From contig NC_060899.1 in assembly GCF_014805685.1 (NCBI RefSeq), positions 11,198,454 to 11,262,453 on the forward strand: 64,000 nt of DNA. The letters run 5' to 3'. Within the stretch, counting starts at the first letter, position 1, and each line of letters starts with the position of its first letter. The DNA comes from Silurus meridionalis (lineage: Eukaryota > Chordata > Actinopteri > Siluriformes > Siluridae). Position numbers and translations under genes: made by a program. Below are positions 40,604 to 52,549 of the stretch, one piece after another. The notes under the pieces are model-generated. The model was not told the origin of the DNA and made no database searches. It was given only the letters and a program-made list of their open reading frames with translations.

Positions 40604-40628
40604 ATCTATCTATCTATCTATCTATCTA
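40524..40628. repeat. (ATCT)n microsatellite
   Basis: About 25 units with one frame slip (ATCATCT) near 40602. Confidence 0.96.
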
Positions 40629-40819
40629 TAAGGTTGACTTTAGCATTTTAGTTATATACCATGCATTATTCACATAATCACACGTGAAATGTCAAGGGCA
40701 AGCTTTGTGACACAAAAGCTAATGTAGTTTTACAAATCAGTGTAGATCGCACAGATTTTGTTTATTTTTTGCTTTTCACAATTCCTTCCTCTTTTTCCCA
40801 TTACTGTTGTACTTGCAGT

Positions 40820-41130
40820 GGATTTTACCCTCAACAGCAGCTGTGGCGGGGCCACAGATTCGAGGATCATGGTGACAGTTTTAGGTGGAAGAGTCTATTA
40901 TTAGTTTACCTCTCCTCCATGGCATTTTATCACTGCTGAGTCTGATGGCCTCCCTACTTTAAAAAAAGAAGAGAAGTTGTGCATCTCAATCCGCCCATTC
41001 ATATTTCATAGGGCCTGGTGTCATAAATAAAGCGAGCACGGCTGACCCGGGCTATTAGTTACACACCTAGCAGAAACTGTTGGATGCTTTATCTTCAGTG
41101 TGGCACCACTGGTCTCTATCTAGAGTGACT
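40820..41130. promoter_or_regulatory. Candidate conserved non-coding block
   Basis: Unique, GC-balanced: ACAGCAGCTGTGGCGGGGCC (E-box CAGCTG), GAGTCTATTATTAG, CATAAATAAAGCGAGCACGG (caudal-type CATAAA) and GGGCTATTAGTTACAC. No ORF of note. Confidence 0.3.
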
Positions 41131-41352
41131 GGGAACAGGATGAAGAAATAAACAAAGAGGACTGGCACCCTGAGAAAACGAACAAATATTGACATTATAT
41201 TTACACAAGCTTATAGCCTTAGGTTTGGAAGGGAAATCTCAGAGGACGGCTAAAGGTGAAATGGATCCATTGGAAATGTTTGCCTATAAGTGAAAAGAAT
41301 TTATGTTTACATGTGTACGCAGATGTTAGATTCCTGTAGTGTGTATAGTAGT

Positions 41353-42032
41353 CAAAGATGGCAAAAGTACACACATCCTTCATTCCAGTAGAAGTGCAGA
41401 TACTGATGTTTTAAAAGAGTCTGGTAAAAGTTAAAGTAATGACTACACTTTTTCACTCAAGTTAAAATAAAGAAGTTTGGACATGTACTTAAGTAAAAAG
41501 TAGCCATTACTAGTGTCTGTTTTAGTGTCATGCTGGTAATGGGACCTCATGTATTCATATTAAAATATGAATACAAAATAATTTTTTATTTTGTTTTTTA
41601 ATGAATGTATTTAGGCTGAACCACCACCATATAGAACACAAGCAGAGAAAAGATGATGATGAACAGGTGATCAGCAATGTCTCTGTTCTTAGTCATAATT
41701 ACTTCGCTGACTCCCTCTGTCTTCACATTAGCCCCATACTTCTTGTGTTCTTCTGCCTTGCTCATTGTTAGCTTCGTAAACTAGCCTAAGGCTGTGGTGC
41801 GTGATAGCCAGGAAATGATACACCAGTGGTAGGTTGAAAAAGCAGCACAATGACAAGAAATAGGTCGATGGGATGAAAATGGCATGCAATGAAAAAAAAA
41901 ATTTGATTGTCACCAAATAGATTAAAAACAAAGTAATGAGCCTGTTTTGAAAATGTAAGCAGGAGAAAGTCGAATATTTGTGTAAAAAATTTAATAAGTG
42001 AAAGTAAAAAACAAAGTATTTTCCCATCTCTG
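41353..42032. mobile_element. Non-autonomous hAT-like element, 680 bp
   Basis: Imperfect terminal inverted repeats CAAAGATGGCAAAAGTAC (left) and CAGAGATGGGAAAATACT (right, read inward). The 8-bp flanks ATAGTAGT and GTAGTTGT agree at 6 of 8 positions, as an old hAT target duplication would. No transposase is seen inside. The 152-residue minus ORF 41728-42186 crosses the end and has no domain. Confidence 0.5.
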
Positions 42033-43127
42033 GTAGTTGTAAAACAGTAAGTACTGTGCTTCCACACATACAGTAGTAGTACTTGGATATGGTTTTATTC
42101 AGCTGTGCATAACACACTGATGGACATCTGAAATTTTTGGCAGTCATTTGTTTAACACATTTACATATACTTAGATATCTGATCATGTGTCTGCGTCACT
42201 CACTTATCAGATTTCCTTCAGAGCACTATCTGTTTTCCAATACAGCGCTCTGAAGTCACCATGTTTTCAATCAAGTTTGCTTACATTTTCTTAAAAAGCA
42301 TGTTATTAATCTCTCAGGTTTATGTATTTACTAGATGGAAGCACTGTTGGTGTGAGGTGGAAAGTAATGAACTGTGTGTTCCCGTTACAGTACAGCTCCA
42401 GGATCGTTTCCTATTCCTTTAATTTATTCAATAATAAAGTTTTATAAAAAAATACAATAAAATGTAAAATAACCATAAACCTAACTTTTACTTTTGATCA
42501 GAGTAAAAAGGCAATTAAATTATATGTCCAAATATCAAATGAATGAATTTCATGACCCAATTAAAAATAAAGCAGTTTCCTGCTTTCATATACTTCAGAT
42601 ATCACACTCTTAGCGCAAGGCCTGCGACAGCATCTCTAGCCTAATTTATCAGCTAGTGCCAGCTTCAGAGGAAACAGTGGAATAATGATCTGCAATATAT
42701 GTAAGACAAAGACAAGAGGTATCGTTACAAGGTTGGTTAACTATTTAGCTAAAAATATGCATGGATTATGATTAGCTAGATAGCAAACCAAGCAATGTAC
42801 TGAAACCAAAAACACAATTTGGCTATTTAATTAGTCAGCTAATGTTACTTTGCTTTGTATAATGTTGATAATGGAGGTGGAGGTTGATGAGAACATAATA
42901 AAAGAATAGAACATTTAGCTTATTATCTCTTACATTTATATTTGCTCAAATAAGTCATCTCCACATCACAGTTCCAGGACTTTTACACAAGCCATGTAAT
43001 TTCTACTCTTTTCTCCACTGGTTACTGAATTTCTTGGAATAATGTAATAAAAAACATAAATTTGTTAGTAGATTAGTGAGAAATATAATCTACTACAATG
43101 GATTTTGTTGCCAAATATGAATTAGGT

Positions 43128-43130
<3 letters not shown>
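42033..43130. other. No gene seen
   Basis: AT-rich non-coding. Confidence 0.5.
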
Positions 43131-43132
<2 letters not shown>

Positions 43133-43182
<50 letters not shown>

Positions 43183-43206
43183 GCTTGTCTCTCAATTCCT
43201 GCCACA

Positions 43207-43261
<55 letters not shown>

Positions 43262-43284
43262 AGCTTGTCTCTCTTCCTGCCACA

Positions 43285-43357
<73 letters not shown>
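43133..43357. repeat. (CT)n blocks in a 80-bp tandem array
   Basis: Three CT runs separated by near-identical spacers (TAGCTTGTCTCTCAATTCCT then GCCACAACC; TAGCTTGTCTCTCTTCCT then GCCACAACC), about 2.5 copies. Confidence 0.93.
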
Positions 43358-43362
<5 letters not shown>

Positions 43363-44008
43363 CTTCCCTATCACCCCCCCACCTCCTGTGAACTGATGGC
43401 AGAGTAAACAGAGGCCTTTCACTTTTTCACCCCTCTGCCCTGCTCTCCATCTGTCCTGTCTGATAGATAACAGTAACATGTAAAGCTTTGTACTGTACCG
43501 TGCTGTGACTGGAGCCCCGTATCAGCCCAGGCTTCTGCACAACGCATAGGAAAAAGATAAATACTATATGAGAGTGACATGACGCTGGATATGATAAACC
43601 TTAAGCGCACTACTAGGTAGTATGAAATGTGCATGTTTGGGACTTTGAGGTCCTGAAATTTTCAAACTGTAGGTTATGTGAGATGCAATTTAGTTTTTTT
43701 TTGGGGGGGAAGGGAACTTTACTGCCTTACTCATGACCCAGTCGAAATATATAGAGCTTGTAGTGCTGCTGAACTTTAGGGTTCATTATTTATGGCAAGA
43801 AACAACAGGTGAATAAGAATAGAATATTTGAGACACAGGTTAGGCCTCAATAGGGTTTAAATATTTTTATGTATTTAGATACATACATATCAGTATTATA
43901 TATTCAGTGTTTGTTTATGCCTCAAACAAAGGTGGACACAAAGTACTAAGGTTATAGAACTCCAAAATACTGTGCTAGTTTTTTGCTTAGTCATTTTTTT
44001 TATATATA
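43358..44008. other. No gene seen
   Basis: Non-coding. Confidence 0.5.
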
Positions 44009-44009
44009 C

Positions 44010-45609
44010 ACTGGCGAACAAAATTAGAGAACAATTTATAAACAATAGAACAATTCTGAAATAATGTCATGTTCACTGCTCAACAGTTGAAGGAGTTTTT
44101 GTTTTGTCTATACCATGCTACCAGAACACCTTTTCCACAAGATAACTAAGGCATTAAAAAAAACAAAAACGTTATTTTGCAGAAAACACACTGATAAAAA
44201 ATTAGAGAACACTTTCAGACACCTCCCAGTTATTGGTGTTAACCTGGTACCTGGTGTTAAATTCCTTGATTATCTGTCAACCCCTATTTAACTGGCAGCC
44301 TAACTTCCAGTTTCACTGACTCTGCAAGATGGTGGGCCGTTCTAAAGTGCCTGAAAGCCTCCGGCAGGAGGTTGTCCAGATGAAGGCCAAAGGGATGACC
44401 CTATCAGCCATAGAAAAGACAAGTTGGTCGTTCCAAATCTGTGATTTCAAGAATATTGAATCTTTACAACATCACAAACTTATTCAAGTCCGCCAAGAAG
44501 GCTGGTCGTCCACGGAAGACAAATACAAGAGAGGACAGGATACTGCGGAGGATCTCAATGGGCAATCGTTTCCACACTGCAGCTGGAATTGCTCACCAGT
44601 TCAGCGTTGAACAGGGTAAGGATCTGTCTTGTCATAGGGTGTCTCGACATTTAAGAGCATTTGGACTGAAAGCCCACTCTGCAGTGACCAAACCTCTCAT
44701 TAGCAGAAAGAATTAAAAGGCTAGACTAAGCTTTGCTGAGGAGCATGTTGTGTGGACAGAGGAGAACTGGTCCAAAGTTCACTTCAGTGATGAAAGCAAG
44801 TTTAATTTATTTGGGTTCGATGGGAAACATTATGTTCGGCGGCAAACTGGAGAAAGACTGAACCCAAAGTGTGTAAAGAAGTCAGTGAAAAGTGGAGGAG
44901 GAAGTGTCATGGTTTGGGGCATGTTTTCTGCAGCAGGAGTTGGGCCTCTTATACAGCTACATGGCAGAGTGAATGCAAATGTTTATCAGAACCTTCTTCA
45001 ACAACATATGGTTTCTTCCCTGCGTTCATCACCCAATCAGCCCGCAGTGTTTATGCAGGACAACGCTCCATGTCACACAGCAAAACGGGTAAAGCAGTTC
45101 CTTGAAACTGACAACATTGAAATAATGACATGGCCTGCCCCGAGTCCTGAACTCAACCCAATAGAGAACCTCTGGAAAATCCTTGGTGACAAAGTTATGG
45201 CCAAGAAACCCACTACAGTCACCGAACTGTGGAGGAGACTGGAAGAAGAGTGGACCAAAATCACACCAGAGCAGTGTGAGAGACTAGTGCTGTCCTGTGG
45301 CCGCAGATGTGCTGAAGTCATTCAGAGCAGAGGCCTGTACACTTCCTACTAAATGCTGACTGTTGTAACCTTCAGAAAATTTTGTTGTAATCTTTTTCCA
45401 TGCTACAGTCATTGTTGTTCTCTAATTTTGATCAGTGTGTTTTCTGCAAAATAATTTTTTTTAAATGCCTTAGTTATTTTGTGGAAAAGGTGTTCTGGTA
45501 GCATGGTATAGACAGGACAAAAACTCCTTTAACTGTTGAGCAGTGAAGATGACATTATTTCATAATTGTTCAATTGTTAATAAATTGTTCTCTAATTTTG
45601 TTCGCCAGT
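44010..45609 (+). mobile_element. Nearly complete Tc1/mariner transposon with long TIRs
   Basis: 1.6 kb with about 200-bp terminal inverted repeats (44010-44210 and 45417-45609), starting ACTGGCGAACAAAATTAGAG. Each TIR holds two copies of an ATTAGAGAAC core: outer at about 44022 and inner at about 44200, mirrored at about 45417 and 45590. This is the IR/DR layout of Sleeping-Beauty-type Tc1 elements. Left flank TA; the right flank TA is decayed. The enclosed transposase has one frameshift and one stop. Confidence 0.92.
44329..45352 (+). pseudogene. Tc1-family DD34E transposase, broken by one frameshift and one stop
   Basis: The first frame (44329) gives MVGRSKVPESLRQEVVQMKA (paired-type helix-turn-helix). 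It shifts near 44415-44420 to the frame carrying GRSKSVISRILNLYN and the AT-hook-like AGRPRKT. A TAA stop stands at 44714-44716, then the same frame continues through the catalytic core to 45352. Catalytic residues are all present: Asp in FSDESKF, Asp in MQDNAPCHTA, Glu in SPELNPIENLW, with 34 residues between the last two. GGGSVMVWGM is intact. Full length would be about 340 residues, normal for Tc1. DNA cut-and-paste enzyme, inactive as written. Confidence 0.92.
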
Positions 45610-46530
45610 AAATATAATTAACAAATAATTGCTCCTATGTTCAGTTTAAAACACATAACAATGCCAGCATGTGATACACAGCAGTTCCCAAGCCATTCCA
45701 CATGTTAATTAATATACATTTTATACACTTTTTATTTTGCTCAATTCCTTTTCCTATGTTTTAGATTCTGTCATTAATAAATCAGAAATAAACAATCCAT
45801 GATTGTTGTGTGGAATCAATTCTTTAAATCTTGGAACTTGACTGAATGTTCTGGAAATGAAGAATCCTATAGATCCTATAGTCTTTTCAGGAATATTTTT
45901 TCTTCTTCTAGAATCTAATCTAAATTAGATCTAAATCAAACAATAACCAGCAAAAAATAGTAATAATAATAAAATAGTATAGTAATAAATATAAGCATAT
46001 TTAATTTAATGGGTGACATTTTAAGCTCTGAATGTTGCTAAAAAGTACAGAATAACTGCATATGTTTCTGAAAGTGTCATGTATATGGACTGCATAGGAA
46101 ATAGACATCTATATGATAATGACACAATAATTGACTTACTTGAAAAATATGCTTTTCAATTCTTACATAATGTGTTTATGCAAAGTGGGTGGAGCTTAAA
46201 GCATTCTTCAGAGCAATCTTGCTAGAAGTTTCAAATAATGCAGTATTTGCAACTGGATAAAAACATTTTCCTGTTTTGATTTTTTTGCTATAGCTTTATC
46301 AACAAAACTGAAAAGTGATTGACATGACCAAAATTGTTGTTTCTACCCATTTCCTGTTTCTTTATGGCTTGGTACAAGTTACACAGTTGTAATATCACTG
46401 AAAATGGAAACCCAGCACAAATACAGCAGAGCGCAAGAGTAGCTCAGGCTGAAGTCATTTTGACATTTTGACTGTTTCGAAGAGAACAGGTAAAACTTTT
46501 GTAAATGAAAACAGCACCTGGTGAGAATTC
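45610..46530. other. No gene seen
   Basis: AT-rich non-coding. Confidence 0.5.
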
Positions 46531-46940
46531 ACTCAAGCGCAGGTTTATCACAACAAGTCAATTGCACTTCATAGCACAAAGTTCAACTCATCTCCCATCA
46601 GCGTGACTGGTGGCCACCTGAAAATCAGCAATTGACATTTTTCCTCTGATCTTGTCTCATCCGTTTTTAATTGTGCTCATTCCCTCTTTGCCTGTCCCAT
46701 GGGGGCAGAAGACTGCCATGGTGGCCACTGTCATCCGTCTGGGCTGACAGGGGAGAAGAGAGAGAGTGAAAGAGAGAGGAAGCGACAGAGAATAGAGAGA
46801 AAGAGAGCGAGAGTGGCATCACGCTAGTTCCAACCCCGGTGCTGATGTGTCAGGCTTATCACACAGCCGAGCGCTCCTGAGGTGACATCCTCCACTGAAT
46901 CAGTGACATTTCACGGACGGTGCAAATCTATCTGTCTTTG
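46530..46940. promoter_or_regulatory. Candidate conserved non-coding block
   Basis: Unique sequence with CATCAGCGTGACTGGTGGCC, CCGTTTTTAATTGTGC and GGGGCAGAAGACTGCC, and GC-rich for the region, next to a GA tract (46752-46812). Candidate only. Confidence 0.25.
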
Positions 46941-46970
46941 TCACCAGTCCTAACCCCCTCCCTGCCAGCC

Positions 46971-46972
<2 letters not shown>

Positions 46973-47031
<59 letters not shown>
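46973..47031. repeat. (CA)n microsatellite, about 29 units
   Basis: Uninterrupted CA run. Confidence 0.96.
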
Positions 47032-47040
<9 letters not shown>

Positions 47041-47249
47041 GCACTTTTGCATTCTAGGAGTTGATCACAGTGAAACCAGTGGACTGTGCACGTTATTTTT
47101 TTTTTTTACGTGCATCTCCAGTGGTCACTGTCACTTTGCATTGAGCTGGGTTTTAATCCTTGATATTGTGTGCTTCTGGATCACGCACATCATTGTGTTT
47201 GGTATTCGGCAGGGTGGTGTAATTGCTTACCAAACACTAGAGTATCTTT

Positions 47250-47750
47250 ACCCCGTGGGAATTCATTATATTGACAAAAGTACTGGGAGACCTTTCTTTT
47301 CCAGTTATATATGGTTCTTCTTCAAACTGTTACCAAACAGCTGGAAGCACACAATAGTATAGGATGTCTTTGGATATGGTATAATTATTTGTTCTTTTAC
47401 TTCAACTAGGAGAGCCAAACTTGTTCCAGCATGACAATGCCCATATGTTCAAATTGAGCTCAATGCATATATGGGTTACATGGGTTGAAGATCTTGAGTG
47501 GCCTGCTATAGAGCTCTGACCTCAACCATGTTGAACAGGTTTGATATGAATCAGAACGCTGACTGCATCCCGGGCCTCCTCACCCTACATCACTATCTGA
47601 TTTTACTAACCCCGTGTGGCTGAATGAGCAGAAATCTCCACTCCACAAGCGAATCTACTGGAAAATCGTCTCAGAAGATCAGTGGATGCACAGCAAATGT
47701 GGACTAAATGTGGAATGGGATGTTCAAAAAGCACATATGACTGTATGTAC
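47250..47750 (+). mobile_element. Short Tc1 derivative
   Basis: GCACACAATAGTATAGGATG, CAAACTTGTTCCAGCATGAC, GAGCTCTGACCTCAACC, GAACAGGTTTGATATGAA (from NPIEHLWDE), GTGGCTGAATGAGC, then GTGGAATGGGATGTTCAAA. The body retains the C-terminal part of a Tc1 transposase (DNA, SPDLNPIEHLWDEL-type) without the N-terminal half. Confidence 0.85.
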
Positions 47751-47794
47751 GTATATATATGTATATATCTCACCTTTACATGTGCTAAGGTTGT

Positions 47795-48045
47795 TGGTGC
47801 CAAACAGGCTGAGTTGTGTATTTCAGAAACTCCTGATCTCCTGGGATTTTTACACACAACAGTCTCTAGGGTTGTTTACGAAAGGTTGTAATCAAACTAA
47901 CAAACAAAAAGAAATCTAGTGACCCTCAAGCAAAAATATTTTGTTGATGAGAGATGTCAGAAGAGACTGACTTGATTGGTTTGGGTTAATAAGAAGATTA
48001 AATAACCACTCATTACAACCATGGTGAGCAGAAAGGCATCTTACA
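47795..48045 (+). mobile_element. Tc1-like transposase 5' fragment
   Basis: AACAGGCTGAGTTGTGTATT, TCAGAAACTCCTGATCTCCT, GGGATTTTTACACACAACAG, TTGTTGATGAGAGATGTCAG and GGTGAGCAGAAAGGCATCTT match the landmarks at 22880-23100. Decayed. Confidence 0.75.
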
Positions 48046-48257
48046 TAAACAAATGCTTTGGAATCCTATTCTTAGTTGACAGCGGTGGGACACAGTGTAA
48101 TTTCTTTGCTTTTGCAGTAATTTCTTTTTTTTTTGCTCCAAGATTTTGTGTGCATTCTTATTTTGCTATCCATGAATGTAAATATTTCTGTTACTTCAGT
48201 TATAGCCATCACCCTGCATCAATACACAAATACACAAAACAATAATAAACAGTACAA

Positions 48258-48335
48258 AAGAACAGTAAAAAGTGGACTAAATATGGAATTGGTTGTTCAA
48301 AAATTCCGGTGTCAACAAACTTTTGTCCATATAAT
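48258..48335 (+). mobile_element. 3' end of a short Tc1 derivative
   Basis: GTGGACTAAATATGGAATTGG, GTTCAAAAATTCCGGTGTC, AACAAACTTTTGTCC. It probably completes the copy interrupted at about 47750 by the insertion 47795-48045. Confidence 0.6.
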
Positions 48336-48811
48336 AAAACTCTTATTATGTAGAGTAATAAAATGTGTATAAAAGAGGTGTAAACAGTGGTACACCAACA
48401 AACGTGCAAGCATTATCATCCTGCCACAAGTGTTAGAGTTGTCTAGGTGGTGACACAAAGTTCTAATATATTACTATTAAAAATATATATATAATAAATT
48501 GGGATAGCAAGAACTAACATAAATGACAGTGCATAAATAATAACAAATAAAAATGCTTGTCTGAAGAGGAAGGCTTTTTAGAGACATGGCACTGTTTGAA
48601 AGTTTCCTGTAATATATGGCTTTAATAATAATAAATAAATAAAAATCACTTATCTTCACCAAGTCATGTGGGAACTGTGGTATCACTAATTGCTCCCTCT
48701 ATTCTTGATCATTAATTTTTGTCACATGTCAGTCACATTGGGCAAAAGGGTGTGCCAGATAAAAGACTGCATAATGTGTTATATACAAAAACTTAATCAG
48801 GACAAAATTTG
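48336..48811. other. No gene seen
   Basis: AT-rich non-coding. Confidence 0.5.
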
Positions 48812-49035
48812 CAAGTGGTAGCTTAGTGGTTAAGGCTCTGGTTGCTAATCAGAAGGTCAGGGGTTCAAGTCCCAGGATTGCCAAGATACCCCTATTGGGC
48901 CTATAGACAAGGGCGTAAGCATCTTTGCTCTAGGGGTGCTGCATCATGGCTGACATGCCCTAACATTGCTGGTGTATGTGAAGGAAGATGTTATTTGTGA
49001 TGTAATGTGCATTTGACAAGTAAAAGCCCCTTAAG
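48812..49035 (+). repeat. tRNA-derived SINE
   Basis: Pol III A box TAGCTTAGTGG (48819-48829) and B box GGTTCAAGTCC (48862-48872) at tRNA spacing, followed by a non-tRNA body and an end GTGCATTTGACAAGTAAAAGCC. Same family as 4085-4312. No acceptor stem or cloverleaf, so it is not a tRNA gene. Confidence 0.82.
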
Positions 49036-50050
49036 TTAATATTTCCCCACAGTTGTTTAGAATATTTTATGTCTTTTATTTTGTTTATTTGCTTTAAAAC
49101 TGTGTTGGTTATTCAGTGGTCAGAAATGCTGTCAGTTCTCAGAAGTTTAAAATAAATTATTGCATATGGTGCAGTTGTGACAATGATTATACAGTATGTC
49201 CTGTTAGGATAATACAAATGTTAACGTTTTCACAACTGCATCTTATTAAAATATTAATAATACATGTTTAAAATATAAGTATCAAATATGCTAATTGCAT
49301 GATGATTAAAACCAATTTAATTATTGCCTTTGTCTCAGACACATGTCTGCAGCATGGCTTTAAGTCGAATGACAAATTGTAACACCTATTTAAAATATTT
49401 CACATGCATACATATGAAATCATTACAAACTCAAATGATTATTTACATTTACAATTATTTTAAGCTTTTGGTTGCTACACAACTCGAAATTAGCCAAGGC
49501 ACACAATTCATGTCGACAAGAATTATTTTGTTTGTTTGTCACACATTTGCAGTGTTATACACCCAAAGCAAAGGAAAAAAAATAGTGCAATGAAATTAAT
49601 ACTGATAATCACAGTACTTAAGAATTCTCTTTCAAAACCTGCTATCCATACAAATACTCATTTATAATAAGGTTCATATAAAAACATTAGCACCATCCTT
49701 GTCTGTGGTGGCATATTTACACCAATCAAAATGTAAAAAAAAAAAGCCTCTCAGATCAACAGAATAAAAAGGTAGATGTGCAAAAAACTCTAACTTCATG
49801 AGCAAATTTGTTTTCTGTTCTTCTGATCTCGACAGATCATTTGTTATTGTCTGGTTATAGTCAGATTCATTATCTGATCAGCTTCACATCTGCTTAATAA
49901 TTCAAATGCTGTAATACCTTCAGAGTCTCTGTGACTTTTTTCTGATATCTTTACACCATATATAGTAGTCTCTGTGGCTTCAAATAGAGGTGCACCATAT
50001 TGATTAGTTATTCTGTTAATTAAAGACGGTCTCCAGAGACAGAATCTGTT
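49036..50050. other. No gene seen
   Basis: AT-rich non-coding. Confidence 0.5.
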
Positions 50051-50329
50051 CCAGAATTAGAGCTGTTCTAGCAGACAACGGGAGCACCAGGGACTGCAAC
50101 ATCTGTAGCATGTAATGTCGGGGTTAAACTTGTCCTGCGCTTGCACATGTAAACTCCACCAGCAGGTGTTACAGTGACACTGTGTACACACTGCCACACA
50201 TGCAGACACACACACATATGCACCTACACACGCAATCAAACACCGCAGTAAGTGAGGAAATATGACGGTGAATAAACAGCTCTTCCTGTGCCATATGTTT
50301 GTAGCAAAAAGGCCATGAATGAAAGCCTG

Positions 50330-51240
50330 CAAATCAATGGGGACAGGAGATGAGGTGTCTGGCAAATCCAGTGGCGACTGACATGTTCACCGTGTAATCT
50401 CCTGCATTGTGCTTGCGTGGGGAAAGATTATCCTCCAGTGACGGGCTGCTAAAAGGTTGCCTCAGGAAAGGGCAAGCGATACTACCCCTCCTCCCTTGTC
50501 ATACTCCAGATTAGGTTGGGAAAAATTTCTCCTCCTTCTTCTTAGTGAAGTCTTTTCCCATTCACAGCCCCCTCTTTTCACGCAGCATCACATGAAAGCA
50601 CTAATGTTGGATAGTGCCTCGGATTTTCTGCGCTAATTCTGACAGGTTGCTAGCGGGATTATTAGGCCTCTCCGCAGGCCTCCACCACTGTACGCTGCAT
50701 CACATAGTGGTCTGGTTATGAGCAGAATGGCCTCGGGATGCGGTTGCCTAAAGCATGGCATATTTGCATTCCAATCTCTGTCTTCATGATCAGAGCCGGC
50801 GCTGCTGCGAAGGAAATGTTGCGTTTGATTTGTTTTCACCCCTTTTTGCCCTCGTTCTACTGCCACTCGTTTGATATCCGACAGGGTCCAGTGTAATGGA
50901 GCAGTAATGACCCGCTTTGATGAAGTGGCGCGAAAGCTGTAATCTGTCCGCAGCAGAATGGCTGCCGCTCTCTGTGACAGTAAATTGAAACTTAACTCTC
51001 TGCCACAATTTACCAAGGCATAATAAAAGGCAGCGAGGGTCTGGTCGAGAGGGTTCTTGTAAACGAGTAGCACATATTGCCATAAAACATAATGAAATAC
51101 AGAAATGACTTTGCATTGAAGGAAGTTTGCAAAATCCTCGAACCTGATTGCGAATTATAATAATTCTGTTCGAACGCTGTTGACAGCTTAGTGTGTTTTT
51201 TGTATTCGCTCCCTTTATGTATTCATAAGGGCACACATTT
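50330..51240. promoter_or_regulatory. Candidate conserved non-coding blocks
   Basis: 900 bases of unique, GC-balanced sequence. The core 50810-51150 has CTCGTTTGATATCCGACAGG, GATGAAGTGGCGCGAAAGC (E2F-like GGCGCGAAA), ACAGTAAATTGAAACTTAAC and GCATAATAAAAGGCAGCG. The minus ORFs at 50633-51236 (146 and 148 residues) overlap each other and show no domain or codon signature; chance ORFs are likelier. Confidence 0.33.
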
Positions 51241-52420
51241 TAGCTTGATCTACCAGATGCAATAGGCAGACAGTCACCTTTACAGCCAGGCCCTGTGATA
51301 GTATAGATCATCTTTATTGCACCGGTCTGTCACTGAATATCTGTGGGAGTGTTTGTGAGCATATGGATTGGGTTGTCTTGCTGTGAATACATGTGCAGAT
51401 GTATACCAACCAATGTTTTTTTAAATTTTTTATTTAAATAAATAAAATGACCAGAAAGAAGACCAAACACACTCTTACATCTTAAAATGCCTGTCACATT
51501 TAAAAGGGAAACCTGGTAATCCTATACTTTAAAGTATTGACTCATTTTTACATTCGCGTCCCTTTCATTTTTTTTGCGGGTTAATGTGGTGGCAACAGAC
51601 TGGAAATTCCTCTGCCCAGTATTCTTTATCCCCAGCCACAGATTTAAGCTTTTCCCCAGAAGTTCCTAAGTCAACAGCGAGATCCCTTCACTGAGTCCTT
51701 GGTTTGTGCCAGGGCAGGGCCTGATACAGCACCAGCAAGAATCAAGCAGAAACAGTCCTCAACTCAGATGTAAGGATAAGCAGGTACCATGGGTCTCTCC
51801 TGGATTATTGAGATTCACATTCTGTCTTGGAAAGTATGCCCAATAGACTTGCATAGGAAGTTTTTTCAGGTTTTAACCCCAGTTTCTTTAATATTGGAGG
51901 AATATTCTAGTGCCTGTCAAATGTACACTTTGAAGGGTGCCAAGAGAGCATGAACTGTATATAAAAGAATTGCTACCTTTAGCTGGACACATATACAGCC
52001 CTAACAGAATCTATGTTGGAGACAATTGGAGGCAAGACAAATATTTGGTATATGGTTTTATGGAATATTGCCCAATCCATAAAACTTTTTAACATAAAAT
52101 AAATGCAGATCTTCAGATGTTCACTAATGCACCCTAGGCAGTACTATCACTAACAGCCTTAAATCCACTTCTTACATGAGCCTTCTTGATTGATGACTTG
52201 AGCAAGGTCTATTCTAACTCAATATATTGCTACAAACTGACCAACTACTACAAGCAATATGTTCAACCTTGGATGTGAATCACAACCCTTTAAGTTCCCA
52301 AAATGAGCTGGTTCTCAATTAGTACTATGTAGACAGTTGGAGGTATAATGCTATCTCAAGCACATGCTTTAATTACCCTAAATAGGCTGAATGTCTATCC
52401 TATACCTATATGTCTCCTGA
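51241..52420. other. No gene seen
   Basis: Non-coding. 51590-51800 is GC-richer and may be an unrecognised repeat. Confidence 0.45.
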
Positions 52421-52549
52421 TTAACATTGCTCTTAGTACCACCATTTAATATTTAGGTGGAGAACTCACAAGAAAGCTTCACATCTATATTTTCTCTTTG
52501 ATTGAAGGCCACTCTGTGCATCCATGGCTTGGGAATCCATGCAATTAAC

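Noticed and set aside
41728..42186. 152-residue minus ORF
   Set aside because: Phe/Leu/Tyr-rich translation of AT-rich DNA crossing the end of a hAT-like element.
48812..48885. tRNA gene suggested by A and B boxes
   Set aside because: No acceptor stem or anticodon arm, and the transcript continues into a SINE body; a second copy at 4085-4312 confirms a repeat.
50633..51236. Overlapping minus ORFs of 146 and 148 residues
   Set aside because: Two frames open over the same DNA without any protein motif; better explained by chance in GC-balanced non-coding sequence.
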